Shown: positions 1-6,276 of the stretch, one piece after another
How positions within the stretch are numbered: position 1 is the first letter of the stretch
How the letters are laid out: each line of letters begins with the position of its first letter
From: Erythrobacter sp.
GTDB taxonomy: Bacteria > Pseudomonadota > Alphaproteobacteria > Sphingomonadales > Sphingomonadaceae
Assembly (NCBI GenBank): GCA_013214365.1
Contig: JABSPI010000247.1
Span: 1 to 6,563, forward strand
Reading direction: 5' to 3'
Length of the DNA stretch: 6,563 nucleotides
The notes under the pieces: generated by a model
What the model was told of the DNA's origin: nothing
The model's database searches: none
What the model saw: only the letters and a program-made list of their open reading frames with translations
Position numbers and translations under genes: made by a program

Positions 1-113
1 TGCGCTATTCGAGCGTGCGCGATCACGCTCGATTTCGCGTGAAACATTGGCCGGCTAAAGCAACACTTTGCACCTCAATTTTCGAAGCTAGACCCATCTC
101 GTTTGAATGGAGG

Positions 114-479
114 GTGCGCGATCTAATCTCGGTGAGCACCGCGATGGTCACCGGGGTGACTGCCTTTGCCGCGTGTTACTATCGGGGCATGCGCCTCGTC
201 TTCCCCAGCGAGCCTGAGAGATTTACCGATCTTGATGATCATTTCTACCGTGTTCGACGGGGGGTTTTGGGAATTTTGATCGTCCTCGTCTTTGCCCAAT
301 GGATATATCTGCACTCGCAAATCGATCTGTGGGCTTTGATCACCCCGTTGAGCTTGACAACGACGGCGCTGCTGATTGGGTTGATGGCAGCGGCTATGAT
401 CACGCGCAGTGACTGGGTGAACATTACGCTGTTGGCGGTGCTGAACCTGCGCTATTTGGTGCTTTATCTGTTTTTCTAG
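114..479 (+). CDS. small multi-pass membrane protein, family not recognised
   Basis: I do not recognise this protein. Read from GTG 114 it has about 121 residues: a short charged start (VRDL), a first moderately hydrophobic stretch (ISVSTAMVTGVTAFAACYY), a polar loop rich in charged residues (SEPERFTDLDDHFYRVRRG), then three strongly hydrophobic segments ending in a hydrophobic C-terminus (LVLYLFF). That suggests an inner-membrane protein with about four helices. The start is uncertain. The frame stays open to the left edge of the window; GTG 15, GTG 114, GTG 132 and ATG 144 are all possible. GGAGG at 109-113 touches GTG 114 and is too far from GTG 132, so it does not decide. I prefer 114 because it gives a natural N-terminus and a full first helix, while the translation before it looks non-coding. 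The stop is TAG at 477-479. The GNAT gene follows 24 bases later on the same strand, so the two may be co-transcribed. Confidence 0.6.
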   Translation: MRDLISVSTAMVTGVTAFAACYYRGMRLVFPSEPERFTDLDDHFYRVRRGVLGILIVLVFAQWIYLHSQIDLWALITPLSLTTTALLIGLMAAAMITRSDWVNITLLAVLNLRYLVLYLFF

Positions 480-503
480 CCACGAACGATCCGCCCCGAA
501 ATA

Positions 504-1004
504 ATGATGACCCGCCCCGCCCCCTATCTCATCCGACCTTTTGAACCGGCAGATGCGGGTGCTTTTGCTGCGCTCAATTTGCGCTGGATCGAACAATTGT
601 TCGCGGTTGAAGAAGAAGATCGGCGCCAGCTGGAGCGCCCGCAGGAGACGATCCTTGCCAAAGGAGGCGCTATCCTGATCGCTGTGGCCGACGGAGAAGT
701 GGTGGGAACAGGCGCGCTGATCCCGGTGTCGCACCCGGGCGATGATGCACGCCTCTGGGCCGAGATCGTCAAAATGGCCACCGCCCCCCATGCGCAAAAT
801 CGCGGAATTGGTGCCGCGATCCTCGATGGATTAATCGATGCGGCAGGGGCAATGGGTGTGGATGCTTTGTGGCTCGAAACCAATGATAGCCTGACTGCGG
901 CAACAGCTTTGTACGAGCGCAAAGGTTTTCGCCCGCTGTCGCAAACTGAAAATTGGCCAACCCCATATTCGCGCTGCAACCTGCAAATGGTGCGCGCAGT
1001 TTAA
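504..1004 (+). CDS. GNAT family N-acetyltransferase
   Basis: A 166-residue single-domain acetyltransferase of the GNAT fold, expected to transfer an acetyl group from acetyl-CoA to an amine; the substrate cannot be told. The clearest signature is motif A: strand AEIVKMATAP (about 86-95) followed by the pyrophosphate-binding loop QNRGIG (98-103) and its helix. Strand ALWLETN (121-127) and helix TAATALYERKGF (131-142) form the usual motif B region, where the tyrosine is often the general acid. The N-terminal half has the pattern FAVEEEDRRQLERP, then GGAILIAVADGEVVGTGAL (54-72), as in other cytosolic GNAT proteins of this size. Two start codons lie in tandem (504 and 507) with no clear Shine-Dalgarno sequence; I took the first. 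It may be co-transcribed with the membrane protein upstream. Its stop (TAA 1002-1004) is one base from the stop of the convergent CobT-like gene. Confidence 0.88.
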   Translation: MMTRPAPYLIRPFEPADAGAFAALNLRWIEQLFAVEEEDRRQLERPQETILAKGGAILIAVADGEVVGTGALIPVSHPGDDARLWAEIVKMATAPHAQNRGIGAAILDGLIDAAGAMGVDALWLETNDSLTAATALYERKGFRPLSQTENWPTPYSRCNLQMVRAV

Positions 1005-1005
1005 G

Positions 1006-1335
1006 TTATCCAACCCAGCCAAAACGCTGGGTCACCAAATTCAGGATTGCGTCACCAATTTGCGTGCGGTCACTCACATCGATTGCATTTTGATACAGCG
1101 TCTCAACCCTATGATCTATGCCAATCGCGCCGAGGCGAAGTGTCGGATCACCCTCCAACTCCGTAATTACTTCCTGAACGTGGCGCCATAAAAATCCCAG
1201 ACCGTTTTCGGTCAAAGTGGAATCATCAACAGGTGCGCCATCGCTGAGGATAATGATTGCCCTTTGTTCTGATGCCCGATTAGTCAGCTTGGCCGCGCCC
1301 CATTGAAGCGCCTCGCCGTCTAAATTCTCAAACAT
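1006..1335 (-). CDS. C-terminal fragment of the CobT-like protein as the sequence reads
   Basis: The 109 residues from the first in-frame ATG (1335) to TAA at 1006-1008 correspond to the CobT C-terminus: NLDGEALQWG near the start, SDGAPVDDSTL (31-41), then LGAIGIDHRVETLYQNAIDV. CobT similarity actually continues upstream of this ATG to about 1464, and the ATG has no Shine-Dalgarno sequence before it. So I consider this the tail of the split gene and not an independent gene. Confidence 0.5.
   Translation of the reverse strand: MFENLDGEALQWGAAKLTNRASEQRAIIILSDGAPVDDSTLTENGLGFLWRHVQEVITELEGDPTLRLGAIGIDHRVETLYQNAIDVSDRTQIGDAILNLVTQRFGWVG
1013..1032. terminator. hairpin at the convergent gene ends, possible terminator
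   Basis: ACCCAGC (1013-1019) and GCTGGGT (1026-1032) form a perfect 7-bp stem with the 6-nt loop CAAAAC. It lies 9 bases after the GNAT stop and inside the last codons of the CobT-like gene, where two transcripts meet. Neither strand has a real T run after the stem, so it is not a classical intrinsic terminator. A role in ending or protecting both transcripts is inference from position. Confidence 0.35.
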
Positions 1336-1414
1336 GCAAGGACTGGTGAGCAGTGGATCGAAAAGTGCAGGCGTCGTGCTGGTTTCAAAATCGGAATAAA
1401 TAACATGAAGCCGA

Positions 1415-1930
1415 TCACATAAACGCCCAGGATAGGCGGGTTTGCCGGCTGCCTCCCACGCCTTGCGCGCGCGCCCCCTTCCAACCCGCAGTGGTGAAAC
1501 CGCAGATTTGCACCTTCACTCCCGCGTTTTCGAGCTTTTCAGCAACGCTGGATATGTGAGCCGCGACGGTGGGAATTTTGTCCCACATCGATCCGGACTG
1601 ATCGAGCAATAGGATCAAATCCGCTTCACCGGGGATGACAACATCCCAATTTCTAAGACTGGCCGAGACACGTTCGTGCTCAGATAAGAATTCATCGACC
1701 CGGCCTGTTATATCGGCTCTTTCCGAATGGCTCGGCAAGCGGGTGTCGGCCGATAAGTTTCGAAGCTCATCAGCCAGATCATCACCGCTGCATTCAATGT
1801 CATATTCGACGGTGTAAGGACGATAGACCACCTCGGGCTTATCAATCACTTGTGGGTTTTGGTTTTCCTGTCTTTTATCGTTAAGGTACCAAAAAAGCAG
1901 CATTAATACCAAAAGTAGAAAGAACTCCAC
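1415..1930 (-). CDS. N-terminal fragment of the CobT-like protein as the sequence reads
   Basis: This is the part translated if no frame correction occurs: 171 residues starting at GTG 1930, with the membrane helix, the linker and the first half of the vWA domain including DQSGSM (110-115) and FTTAGW (145-150). From about residue 153 onward (ARAQGVGGSRQTRLSWAFM) the sequence no longer resembles CobT, which marks the frame break. The product would lack the second half of the vWA fold. Its frame is the same as that of grpE, with only TGA and two codons between them. Confidence 0.6.
   Translation of the reverse strand: MEFFLLLVLMLLFWYLNDKRQENQNPQVIDKPEVVYRPYTVEYDIECSGDDLADELRNLSADTRLPSHSERADITGRVDEFLSEHERVSASLRNWDVVIPGEADLILLLDQSGSMWDKIPTVAAHISSVAEKLENAGVKVQICGFTTAGWKGARAQGVGGSRQTRLSWAFM
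1465..1474. repeat. (GC)5 dinucleotide run at the frame break of the CobT-like gene
   Basis: Five GC units, flanked on the + strand by four further C residues (1475-1478). On the coding (-) strand it reads GGGG followed by (GC)5 and AAG. The frame must move by +1 or -2 here to join the two CobT-like halves; a sixth GC unit would do so exactly. Alternating GC next to a homopolymer is a plausible site of replication slippage or of a sequencing or assembly error. Confidence 0.85.
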
Positions 1931-1936
1931 CGCCGA

Positions 1937-2533
1937 TCAATCCGGCTTTTTGGCGACACCCACCATTGCCGGACGCAGCAAGCGGTCCTTGATCATCCAG
2001 CCTGATTGCATCTCCTGAACCACCGTGCCGGGTTCAGCATCCGCCGACGGAATTTCGATCATTGCCTGATGCTGGTTCGGGTCGAGCGGCAAACCCATGG
2101 CTGCAACGCGTTCAACCCCATGCTGTTTGAAAACCTTTTCAAGTTCACGCTGGGTCGCCTCGATCCCGATCACAAGGCCTTTCATGCTCTCATCATCGCG
2201 CAGCGTCTCTGGGATCGCTTCAACCGCGCGCGAGAGATTGTCCCACACGCTCAGCACGTCGCGGGCGAAACCCGTTGCGGCGTAATTGCGCGCATCGCTG
2301 ACATCTTTTTCAAGCCGGCGGCGCACATTTTGCGTCTCAGCTTGCGCATAGAGCACATCCTGTTTGGACTTCTCCAAATCCCCGCGCAGGGCCTCAAGCG
2401 CTTCGCCAAGCGCATCCGCGCCTGCATCCGGTTGGGCGCTATCAGCCTCCCCATCGTCCAGAAATTCTTCTGGCACACCGTTCAATTCTTCTTGTGCAGC
2501 CGCGTCACACTGCGGCTTATCCTTATCGTTCAT
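1937..2533 (-). CDS. grpE: GrpE, nucleotide exchange factor of DnaK
   Basis: GrpE is the cytosolic co-chaperone that releases ADP from DnaK (Hsp70) so that substrate is freed and the cycle continues. The 198-residue length is normal for the family. Order of parts: an acidic, low-complexity N-terminal tail (about 1-40), a long charged helix likely to form the dimer coiled coil (about 40-82, with QAETQNVRRRLEKD), a helical bundle (90-142) and the compact beta domain that touches DnaK. The family signature runs from about 147 to 190: GLPLDPNQHQAM, then PGTVVQEMQSGWMIKDRLLRPAMV. The start is ATG 2533, 19 bases after the hrcA stop; the Shine-Dalgarno sequence is weak. The CobT-like gene starts 6 bases after its TGA. 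Operon with hrcA is near certain from strand and spacing, and heat-shock control is expected. Confidence 0.97.
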   Translation of the reverse strand: MNDKDKPQCDAAAQEELNGVPEEFLDDGEADSAQPDAGADALGEALEALRGDLEKSKQDVLYAQAETQNVRRRLEKDVSDARNYAATGFARDVLSVWDNLSRAVEAIPETLRDDESMKGLVIGIEATQRELEKVFKQHGVERVAAMGLPLDPNQHQAMIEIPSADAEPGTVVQEMQSGWMIKDRLLRPAMVGVAKKPD

Positions 2534-2552
2534 TGTGTCTTGATACCCGTCT

Positions 2553-3638
2553 TTAAGCGATCAAATTGCCCGAGTTGCGGCCTTGCGTTTGCGCAAGAGA
2601 CCGCCCCAAAGAGCGCGCTGTTAGATCCACCATGGGGACCACCCGTGCGTAATTCAAGCGTGTTGGGCCGATCACACCCAAAACACCGACCACCCGGCCC
2701 TCTGCATCGCGATAGGGCGAGGCGATAACTGACGAGCCCGATAGGCCAAACAGACGGTTTTCGCTGCCAATGAAGATCCGTGTCGCCTCGGCTTCGCGCG
2801 CATTTTCTAACAAGGCGGCCACTGACTGCTTGTTTTCTAGATCATCGAGCAAGCTGCGCACGCGTTCAATATCGCCCATCGCCGCCTCATCGAGCAGATT
2901 GGCCGCTCCCCGCACGATCAGCACGGGGCGCTTACCCGCATCCTCGCTCCATACGGCGAGCCCACGTTCGACCAGATTGCGGCTGGCCTCATCGAGTTGC
3001 GATTGCCCGCTTGCGATTTCCTCGCGCATCGCGATCGCAGCCTGTGCCAATGTGCGCCCGGCAAGCCGCGATGTGATGTAATTGCTTGCTTGTTCAAGCG
3101 AACCCGGACCCGCGTGATCGATTGCAATGACGCGGTTTTCCACACCGCCATCTTCTCCCACCAACACGGCAAGCGCCCGCCCCTGCCCCAAGCTAACGAG
3201 GCTGAATTGTGCCAATTTCTGTTCGCGGGTCGGCACCATCACCATGCCCGCCGCGCCGGTCAATTCGGACAACAGCATGCTGGTTTGTTGCAAGGCGGCC
3301 TCGACTGGACCTGCCTCCGCGCTTTGGGCAAGACGCGCCTCGATCTGGGCACGTTCCTGTTCTGAGGGCTCTGCTACGCGCATCATGCCGTCGACAAAGA
3401 TGCGCAGCCCCGCATCGGTGGGCATCCGCCCGGCGCTCGTATGCGGGGCGGCAAGAAGACCGGCTTGTTCCAGCTCGGCTAGGACCGAACGGATTGAAGC
3501 AGGCGATAGGTTGATAGCCCCATCGCTAGCCAGCGTTTTGGACCCAACTGGCTGCCCGCTCTCGATATACCCCTCCACGACGCGCTGAAATATTTCGCGC
3601 GCTCGTGTTGTCAGTTCGGTGATCGTCGGACCGGTCAT
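2553..3638 (-). CDS. hrcA: HrcA, heat-inducible transcription repressor
   Basis: HrcA represses chaperone operons by binding the CIRCE inverted repeat and depends on GroEL for its active fold. This 361-residue protein is full length for the family. The N-terminal winged-helix domain is clear: TTRAREIFQRVVEGYIESGQ (10-29), PVGSKTLA (30-37), then LSPASIRSVLAELEQAGLL (44-62) as the recognition region, closed by HTSAGRMPTDAGLRIFVD (66-83), which is highly conserved. The central and C-terminal dimer and GAF-like part follows, with IFIGSENRLFGLSGSSVI (288-305), then GRVVGVLGVIGPTRLNYARVVPMVD (314-338), the usual HrcA ending. The start is ATG 3638. It is the first gene of the hrcA-grpE-CobT-like operon and is divergent from rph, an arrangement common in alphaproteobacteria. 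I see no CIRCE before it, so self-repression is not supported by the visible sequence. Confidence 0.97.
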   Translation of the reverse strand: MTGPTITELTTRAREIFQRVVEGYIESGQPVGSKTLASDGAINLSPASIRSVLAELEQAGLLAAPHTSAGRMPTDAGLRIFVDGMMRVAEPSEQERAQIEARLAQSAEAGPVEAALQQTSMLLSELTGAAGMVMVPTREQKLAQFSLVSLGQGRALAVLVGEDGGVENRVIAIDHAGPGSLEQASNYITSRLAGRTLAQAAIAMREEIASGQSQLDEASRNLVERGLAVWSEDAGKRPVLIVRGAANLLDEAAMGDIERVRSLLDDLENKQSVAALLENAREAEATRIFIGSENRLFGLSGSSVIASPYRDAEGRVVGVLGVIGPTRLNYARVVPMVDLTARSLGRSLAQTQGRNSGNLIA

Positions 3639-3646
3639 ATATTCCC

Positions 3647-3674
3647 ATTTAGCGTGTGTGCGCGTTTCGCCAAG
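3647..3674 (-). promoter_or_regulatory. weak candidate heat-shock type promoter for hrcA
   Basis: On the - strand, CTTG (3674-3671) is followed after 17 bases by GCTAAAT (3653-3647), which resembles the spaced CTTG and AT-rich -10 arrangement of alphaproteobacterial RpoH promoters. The match is partial, and the -10 lies only about 8 bases before the hrcA ATG, so the transcript would be nearly leaderless. No better candidate was found in the divergent region. Confidence 0.2.
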
Positions 3675-3730
3675 TCTTGCCCCGATCGCACTTCCCCGCC
3701 AAACCGCGGATCAATCAACGAATCGAAAAC

Positions 3731-3734
3731 AGGA
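3731..3734 (+). promoter_or_regulatory. ribosome binding site that decides the rph start
   Basis: AGGA at 3731-3734 lies 8 bases before ATG 3743 and directly overlaps the alternative ATG 3734. The spacing supports 3743, which also gives the canonical RNase PH N-terminus MRPSGR. Confidence 0.5.
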
Positions 3735-3742
3735 TGAAGTTT

Positions 3743-4456
3743 ATGCGCCCTTCAGGACGTAGCGCAGATGAAATGCGCGCCATTACTATTGAAACCGGTT
3801 ACACCAAGCACGCCGAAGGGTCCTGCCTGATCAGCTTTGGTGACACCAAAGTGTTGTGCACAGCCTCTGTCGAAGAACGCATTCCGCCATGGCTGCGGGG
3901 TAAAGGAGAAGGATGGGTCACCGGCGAATATTCCATGCTTCCGCGCGCCACACATACCCGTGGCAGTCGCGAAGCAGCACGCGGCAAACAATCGGGCCGG
4001 ACCCAGGAGATCCAGCGTTTGATCGGGCGTTCGCTTCGCGCGGTGGTTGATCTTGAGAAATTGGGTGAGCGGCAGATCACGCTCGATTGCGACGTGATTC
4101 AGGCCGATGGCGGCACCCGGACTGCATCGATTTCGGGTGCCTGGGTGGCCCTGCGGCTTGCGGTCAATTCGCTGATGCAATCGGGAGCGATCAAGGAAGA
4201 TCCGATTACCGCTCAAGTGGCCGCCATTTCCTGCGGTATCTACAAAGGCACGCCAGTGCTCGACCTCGATTACCCCGAAGACAGCGATGCCGATGCCGAT
4301 GCAAACTTTGTTCTCCTAACGGGCGGCCAAATCGCCGAAGTGCAAGCGACCGCTGAGGGGGCAACTTACGATGAAGAGGGGCTTTTGCGGCTCTTGCGCC
4401 TTGCCCGGATTGGCTGTGATGCGATTTTCACTGCACAAACGGACGCGGTAAAGTGA
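3743..4456 (+). CDS. rph: RNase PH, phosphorolytic tRNA 3'-end exoribonuclease
   Basis: RNase PH trims nucleotides after the CCA end of tRNA precursors by phosphorolysis, releasing nucleoside diphosphates, and works as a hexameric ring in the cytosol. From ATG 3743 the protein has 237 residues, the usual length, and begins [14 protein letters not shown] like its relatives. Seen in order: [15 protein letters not shown] (25-39), the basic [27 protein letters not shown] stretch (73-99), the family signature [14 protein letters not shown] (116-129), whose GTRT binds phosphate, and the metal-binding [15 protein letters not shown] (174-188). The in-frame ATG at 3734 and starts further upstream (frame open from 3656) are less likely because of the Shine-Dalgarno position and family length. 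The last bases overlap the rdgB start (GTGA), which implies translational coupling. It heads the rph-rdgB-hemW-xerC operon. Confidence 0.96.
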   Translation: MRPSGRSADEMRAITIETGYTKHAEGSCLISFGDTKVLCTASVEERIPPWLRGKGEGWVTGEYSMLPRATHTRGSREAARGKQSGRTQEIQRLIGRSLRAVVDLEKLGERQITLDCDVIQADGGTRTASISGAWVALRLAVNSLMQSGAIKEDPITAQVAAISCGIYKGTPVLDLDYPEDSDADADANFVLLTGGQIAEVQATAEGATYDEEGLLRLLRLARIGCDAIFTAQTDAVK

Positions 4457-5094
4457 CCCGCAGACTTGGCGGAGGATCGCTGGTCATTGCCACGCACAAT
4501 GCGGGCAAGTTGAAAGAGATTTCGGCGTTGCTGGCTCCGTATGGCATGACCTGCGTCTCCGCCGGTTCGCTGGGCCTGCCTGAACCGGCAGAGACCGGCA
4601 CCACCTTTGTGCAAAACGCGCTGATCAAGGCGCGCGCTGCCGCAGAGGCATCGGGTCTTGCCGCGCTTGCTGATGACAGCGGTTTGAGCGTGCAGGCGCT
4701 TGATGGGCGCCCCGGCGTTTACACCGCCGACTGGGCGGAGCGGCAGTGGTTCGAAGGCGATCCGGGGCGCGATTGGTATATGGCGATGGGCAAAGTCGAA
4801 GGCTTGCTGCAACAGATCGGCCCTGACACTGATCGAAGCGCTGCGTTTCACTGCGTTCTTGCATTGGCATGGCCCGATGGAGAAAGCGTGGTTTATGAAG
4901 GGCGCTGCAGTGGAAGCCTAACGTGGCCGCCACGCGGGGAATTGGGATTTGGCTATGACCCTGTCTTCGTGCCAGACGCGCTCGCCGGCTCTCAAACCTT
5001 TGCGGAAATTGACCCAGCACAAAAACATGCAATCAGCCACCGCGCGGATGCTTTTGCCAAGCTGGTCGCGGATCAGTTTGGCAGAGCTCAATAA
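4453..5094 (+). CDS. rdgB: RdgB, non-canonical purine NTP pyrophosphatase (dITP/XTP)
   Basis: This enzyme of the Ham1/RdgB family hydrolyses dITP, ITP and XTP to monophosphates and pyrophosphate, keeping deaminated purines out of DNA and RNA. The 213 residues carry all family marks: [14 protein letters not shown] (10-23) for triphosphate binding, DDSGL (74-78) with the catalytic acidic residues, [10 protein letters not shown] (86-95), [11 protein letters not shown] (162-172) and the base-recognising SHR (195-197). The insertion [24 protein letters not shown] (96-119) in the middle is of the kind I associate with sphingomonad RdgB proteins, a weak taxonomic hint. It starts with GTG 4453, which overlaps the rph stop by 4 bases, so it probably relies on ribosomes finishing rph. 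An 18-base gap filled by an inverted repeat separates it from hemW. Confidence 0.95.
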   Translation: MTRRLGGGSLVIATHNAGKLKEISALLAPYGMTCVSAGSLGLPEPAETGTTFVQNALIKARAAAEASGLAALADDSGLSVQALDGRPGVYTADWAERQWFEGDPGRDWYMAMGKVEGLLQQIGPDTDRSAAFHCVLALAWPDGESVVYEGRCSGSLTWPPRGELGFGYDPVFVPDALAGSQTFAEIDPAQKHAISHRADAFAKLVADQFGRAQ

Positions 5095-5112
5095 ACCGCT
5101 ACATTAGCGGTT
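5094..5112. promoter_or_regulatory. perfect inverted repeat between rdgB and hemW, hairpin at the hemW start
   Basis: AACCGCTA (5094-5101) and TAGCGGTT (5105-5112) are exact reverse complements around the loop CAT (5102-5104). The repeat begins on the last base of the rdgB stop codon and ends directly before the hemW ATG. In RNA it would form a tight 8-bp hairpin over the place where the ribosome binds hemW; in DNA it is a 19-bp palindrome that could be an operator. There is no T run, so termination is unlikely. The function is unproven. Confidence 0.5.
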
Positions 5113-6276
5113 ATGGCGCGCGCTCTTTACATCCACTGGCCCTTCTGTGCGAAAAAATGTCCCTATTGCGACTTCAACTCGTATGTGCGCGAACGCGTAG
5201 ATGCCGGCGTATGGGAGCAAGCTTTAATCGCCGACATGCGGGCCGAGGCGGCCGCGATAGGCGTGACGCCCGGCGAGGCGCCGCTTACATCGATCTTTTT
5301 TGGCGGTGGCACGCCTTCGCTCATGCCGCCTTCGCTCGCCGCGCGGCTATTGATCGAGGCGCAGCGTTTGTGGGGTTTTGCGCCCGACATCGAAATCACG
5401 CTGGAGGCAAATCCATCCTCGGTTGAAGCCGCCAATTTTGCCGCTCTGGCGGATGCGGGGATCAACCGTGTCTCGCTCGGCATCCAATCTTTAGAGGATG
5501 AGACGCTGCGGTGGCTGGGGCGGCTTCACTCAAGCGATGAAGCTTTATCCGCGCTTGCCACCGCGCAACGTCACTTTGACAGGGTCAATTTCGATCTGAT
5601 TTATGCCCTGCCCGATCAAACAGAGGAGCATTGGGCGCGGCAGCTTACCCGCGCGCTGGGCTTTGGGACGTCGCACCTTTCGCTTTATCAATTAACGATT
5701 GAACCCGGCACCCGGTTTGCGACGGATGTGCGGCTCGGCCGGTTTGAGCCGCTTGATGATGATGCCGCGGCAACGCTGTACGATATCACTCGAGAGCTGA
5801 CGCAAGGAGCAGGCCGGCCGGCTTATGAAATCAGCAATCACGCGCGCCCGGGTGAGGAAAGCCGTCATAACCTGACCTATTGGCGTTATCAGGATTATGC
5901 CGGAATTGGTCCGGGCGCACATGGCCGGCGCACAGGATTTGCAACTGTGCGCCACAAGAAACCTGAAAACTACCTCAAAGCCGTGAATGAACGCGGCCAT
6001 GGCATATCCGAACAGCGTTCTTTGTCGCGCGATGAGCAGGTGTCCGAGGCACTGCTCATGGGGCTTCGATTGAACGAAGGGATTGATCTGGCACATTGCG
6101 AGGCGCGATTTGAACGCGGGCGTTGGAGCATGATTAGCCAAGCCGCCCTCGCCACTTATGCCGATCTGGGCTTTGTCTGGCAGCGCGGCGACCGGATCGG
6201 AATTGAACCCAAAGGCATGCCGGTTCTCAACACGCTAATCGCGGCGCTGGTAGAAGACAGCGTGGTCGAAGCATGA
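5113..6276 (+). CDS. hemW: HemW, radical-SAM heme-binding protein (formerly HemN-like)
   Basis: HemW proteins are radical SAM enzymes related to coproporphyrinogen III dehydrogenase HemN, but in characterised members they bind heme and are proposed to pass it to respiratory proteins. The 387 residues start directly with the core: CAKKCPYC with C12, C16 and C19 holding the 4Fe-4S cluster and F21 following as in HemN/HemW, then FFGGGTPS (62-69) and LEANPSS (97-103) for SAM binding, RVSLGIQSL (119-127), and FDLIYALPDQT (160-170). HNLTYW at 252-257 is the HNxxYW heme-binding motif, which separates HemW from true HemN. HemN's N-terminal extension is absent. The C-terminal winged-helix part (about 300-387) is present. 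The start ATG 5113 has no Shine-Dalgarno apart from AGCGG inside the hairpin before it. The end overlaps xerC by 4 bases (ATGA). Older annotations would call it oxygen-independent coproporphyrinogen oxidase; I think that is less accurate. Confidence 0.94.
   Translation: MARALYIHWPFCAKKCPYCDFNSYVRERVDAGVWEQALIADMRAEAAAIGVTPGEAPLTSIFFGGGTPSLMPPSLAARLLIEAQRLWGFAPDIEITLEANPSSVEAANFAALADAGINRVSLGIQSLEDETLRWLGRLHSSDEALSALATAQRHFDRVNFDLIYALPDQTEEHWARQLTRALGFGTSHLSLYQLTIEPGTRFATDVRLGRFEPLDDDAAATLYDITRELTQGAGRPAYEISNHARPGEESRHNLTYWRYQDYAGIGPGAHGRRTGFATVRHKKPENYLKAVNERGHGISEQRSLSRDEQVSEALLMGLRLNEGIDLAHCEARFERGRWSMISQAALATYADLGFVWQRGDRIGIEPKGMPVLNTLIAALVEDSVVEA

Larger units (their letters stand above)
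1006..1930 (-). pseudogene. membrane-anchored CobT-like vWA protein, frame broken at a GC repeat
   Basis: Restoring one reading frame gives about 308 residues resembling the C-terminal half of CobT, the vWA subunit of aerobic cobaltochelatase. Instead of CobT's long N-terminal part there is one hydrophobic helix (residues 2-16), so a membrane-anchored form is likely. The region PYTVEYDIECSGDDL (about 38-52) recalls CobT's segment before the vWA domain. The MIDAS motif LLLDQSGSM is at 107-115, and GFTTAGWKG (144-152) matches CobT's GFTTxxWKGG. After the break come W-xxx-GKPAYPGRL, ENLDGEAL and SDGAPVDDSTL, near-identical to CobT. The break lies in (GC)5 at 1465-1474: as read, the first frame stops at 1415, and the second is open from 1464 to 1006. 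Adding one GC unit gives KGARARKAW, the spacing seen in CobT. The start is GTG, 6 bases after the grpE stop. No chelatase partner (CobN, CobS) is in the window, so real cobalt chelation is unproven. Confidence 0.82.

Noticed and set aside
13..28. Short inverted repeat GCGTG-CGCGAT-CACGC at the left edge as a terminator
   Set aside because: The stem is only 5 bp in GC-rich sequence, has no T run, and the upstream gene is not visible.
123..797. Long open frame on the - strand opposite the membrane protein and GNAT gene
   Set aside because: Its translation is rich in His, Arg and Gln without any recognisable domain, and it runs opposite a clear GNAT motif; it is a shadow frame of GC-rich coding sequence.
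2006..2728. 240-residue open frame on the + strand across grpE and the end of hrcA
   Set aside because: It lies opposite two unmistakable genes, crosses their junction, and its translation shows no domain.
3720..3724. GANTC site (GAATC) in the rph leader as a CcrM methylation control site
   Set aside because: A single site is expected by chance, and nothing else suggests cell-cycle control of rph.
3656..3742. Longer N-terminus for rph
   Set aside because: The extra residues ([13 protein letters not shown] onward) are not part of the family, and AGGA at 3731-3734 is placed for ATG 3743, which gives the normal 237 residues.
3752..4216. 154-residue open frame on the - strand inside rph
   Set aside because: It is antisense to conserved RNase PH motifs and has no family resemblance.
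4286..4304. Three GATGC(C/A) units in rph as a tandem repeat
   Set aside because: They encode the DADADA part of the conserved metal-binding acidic segment, and three short units are within normal codon use.
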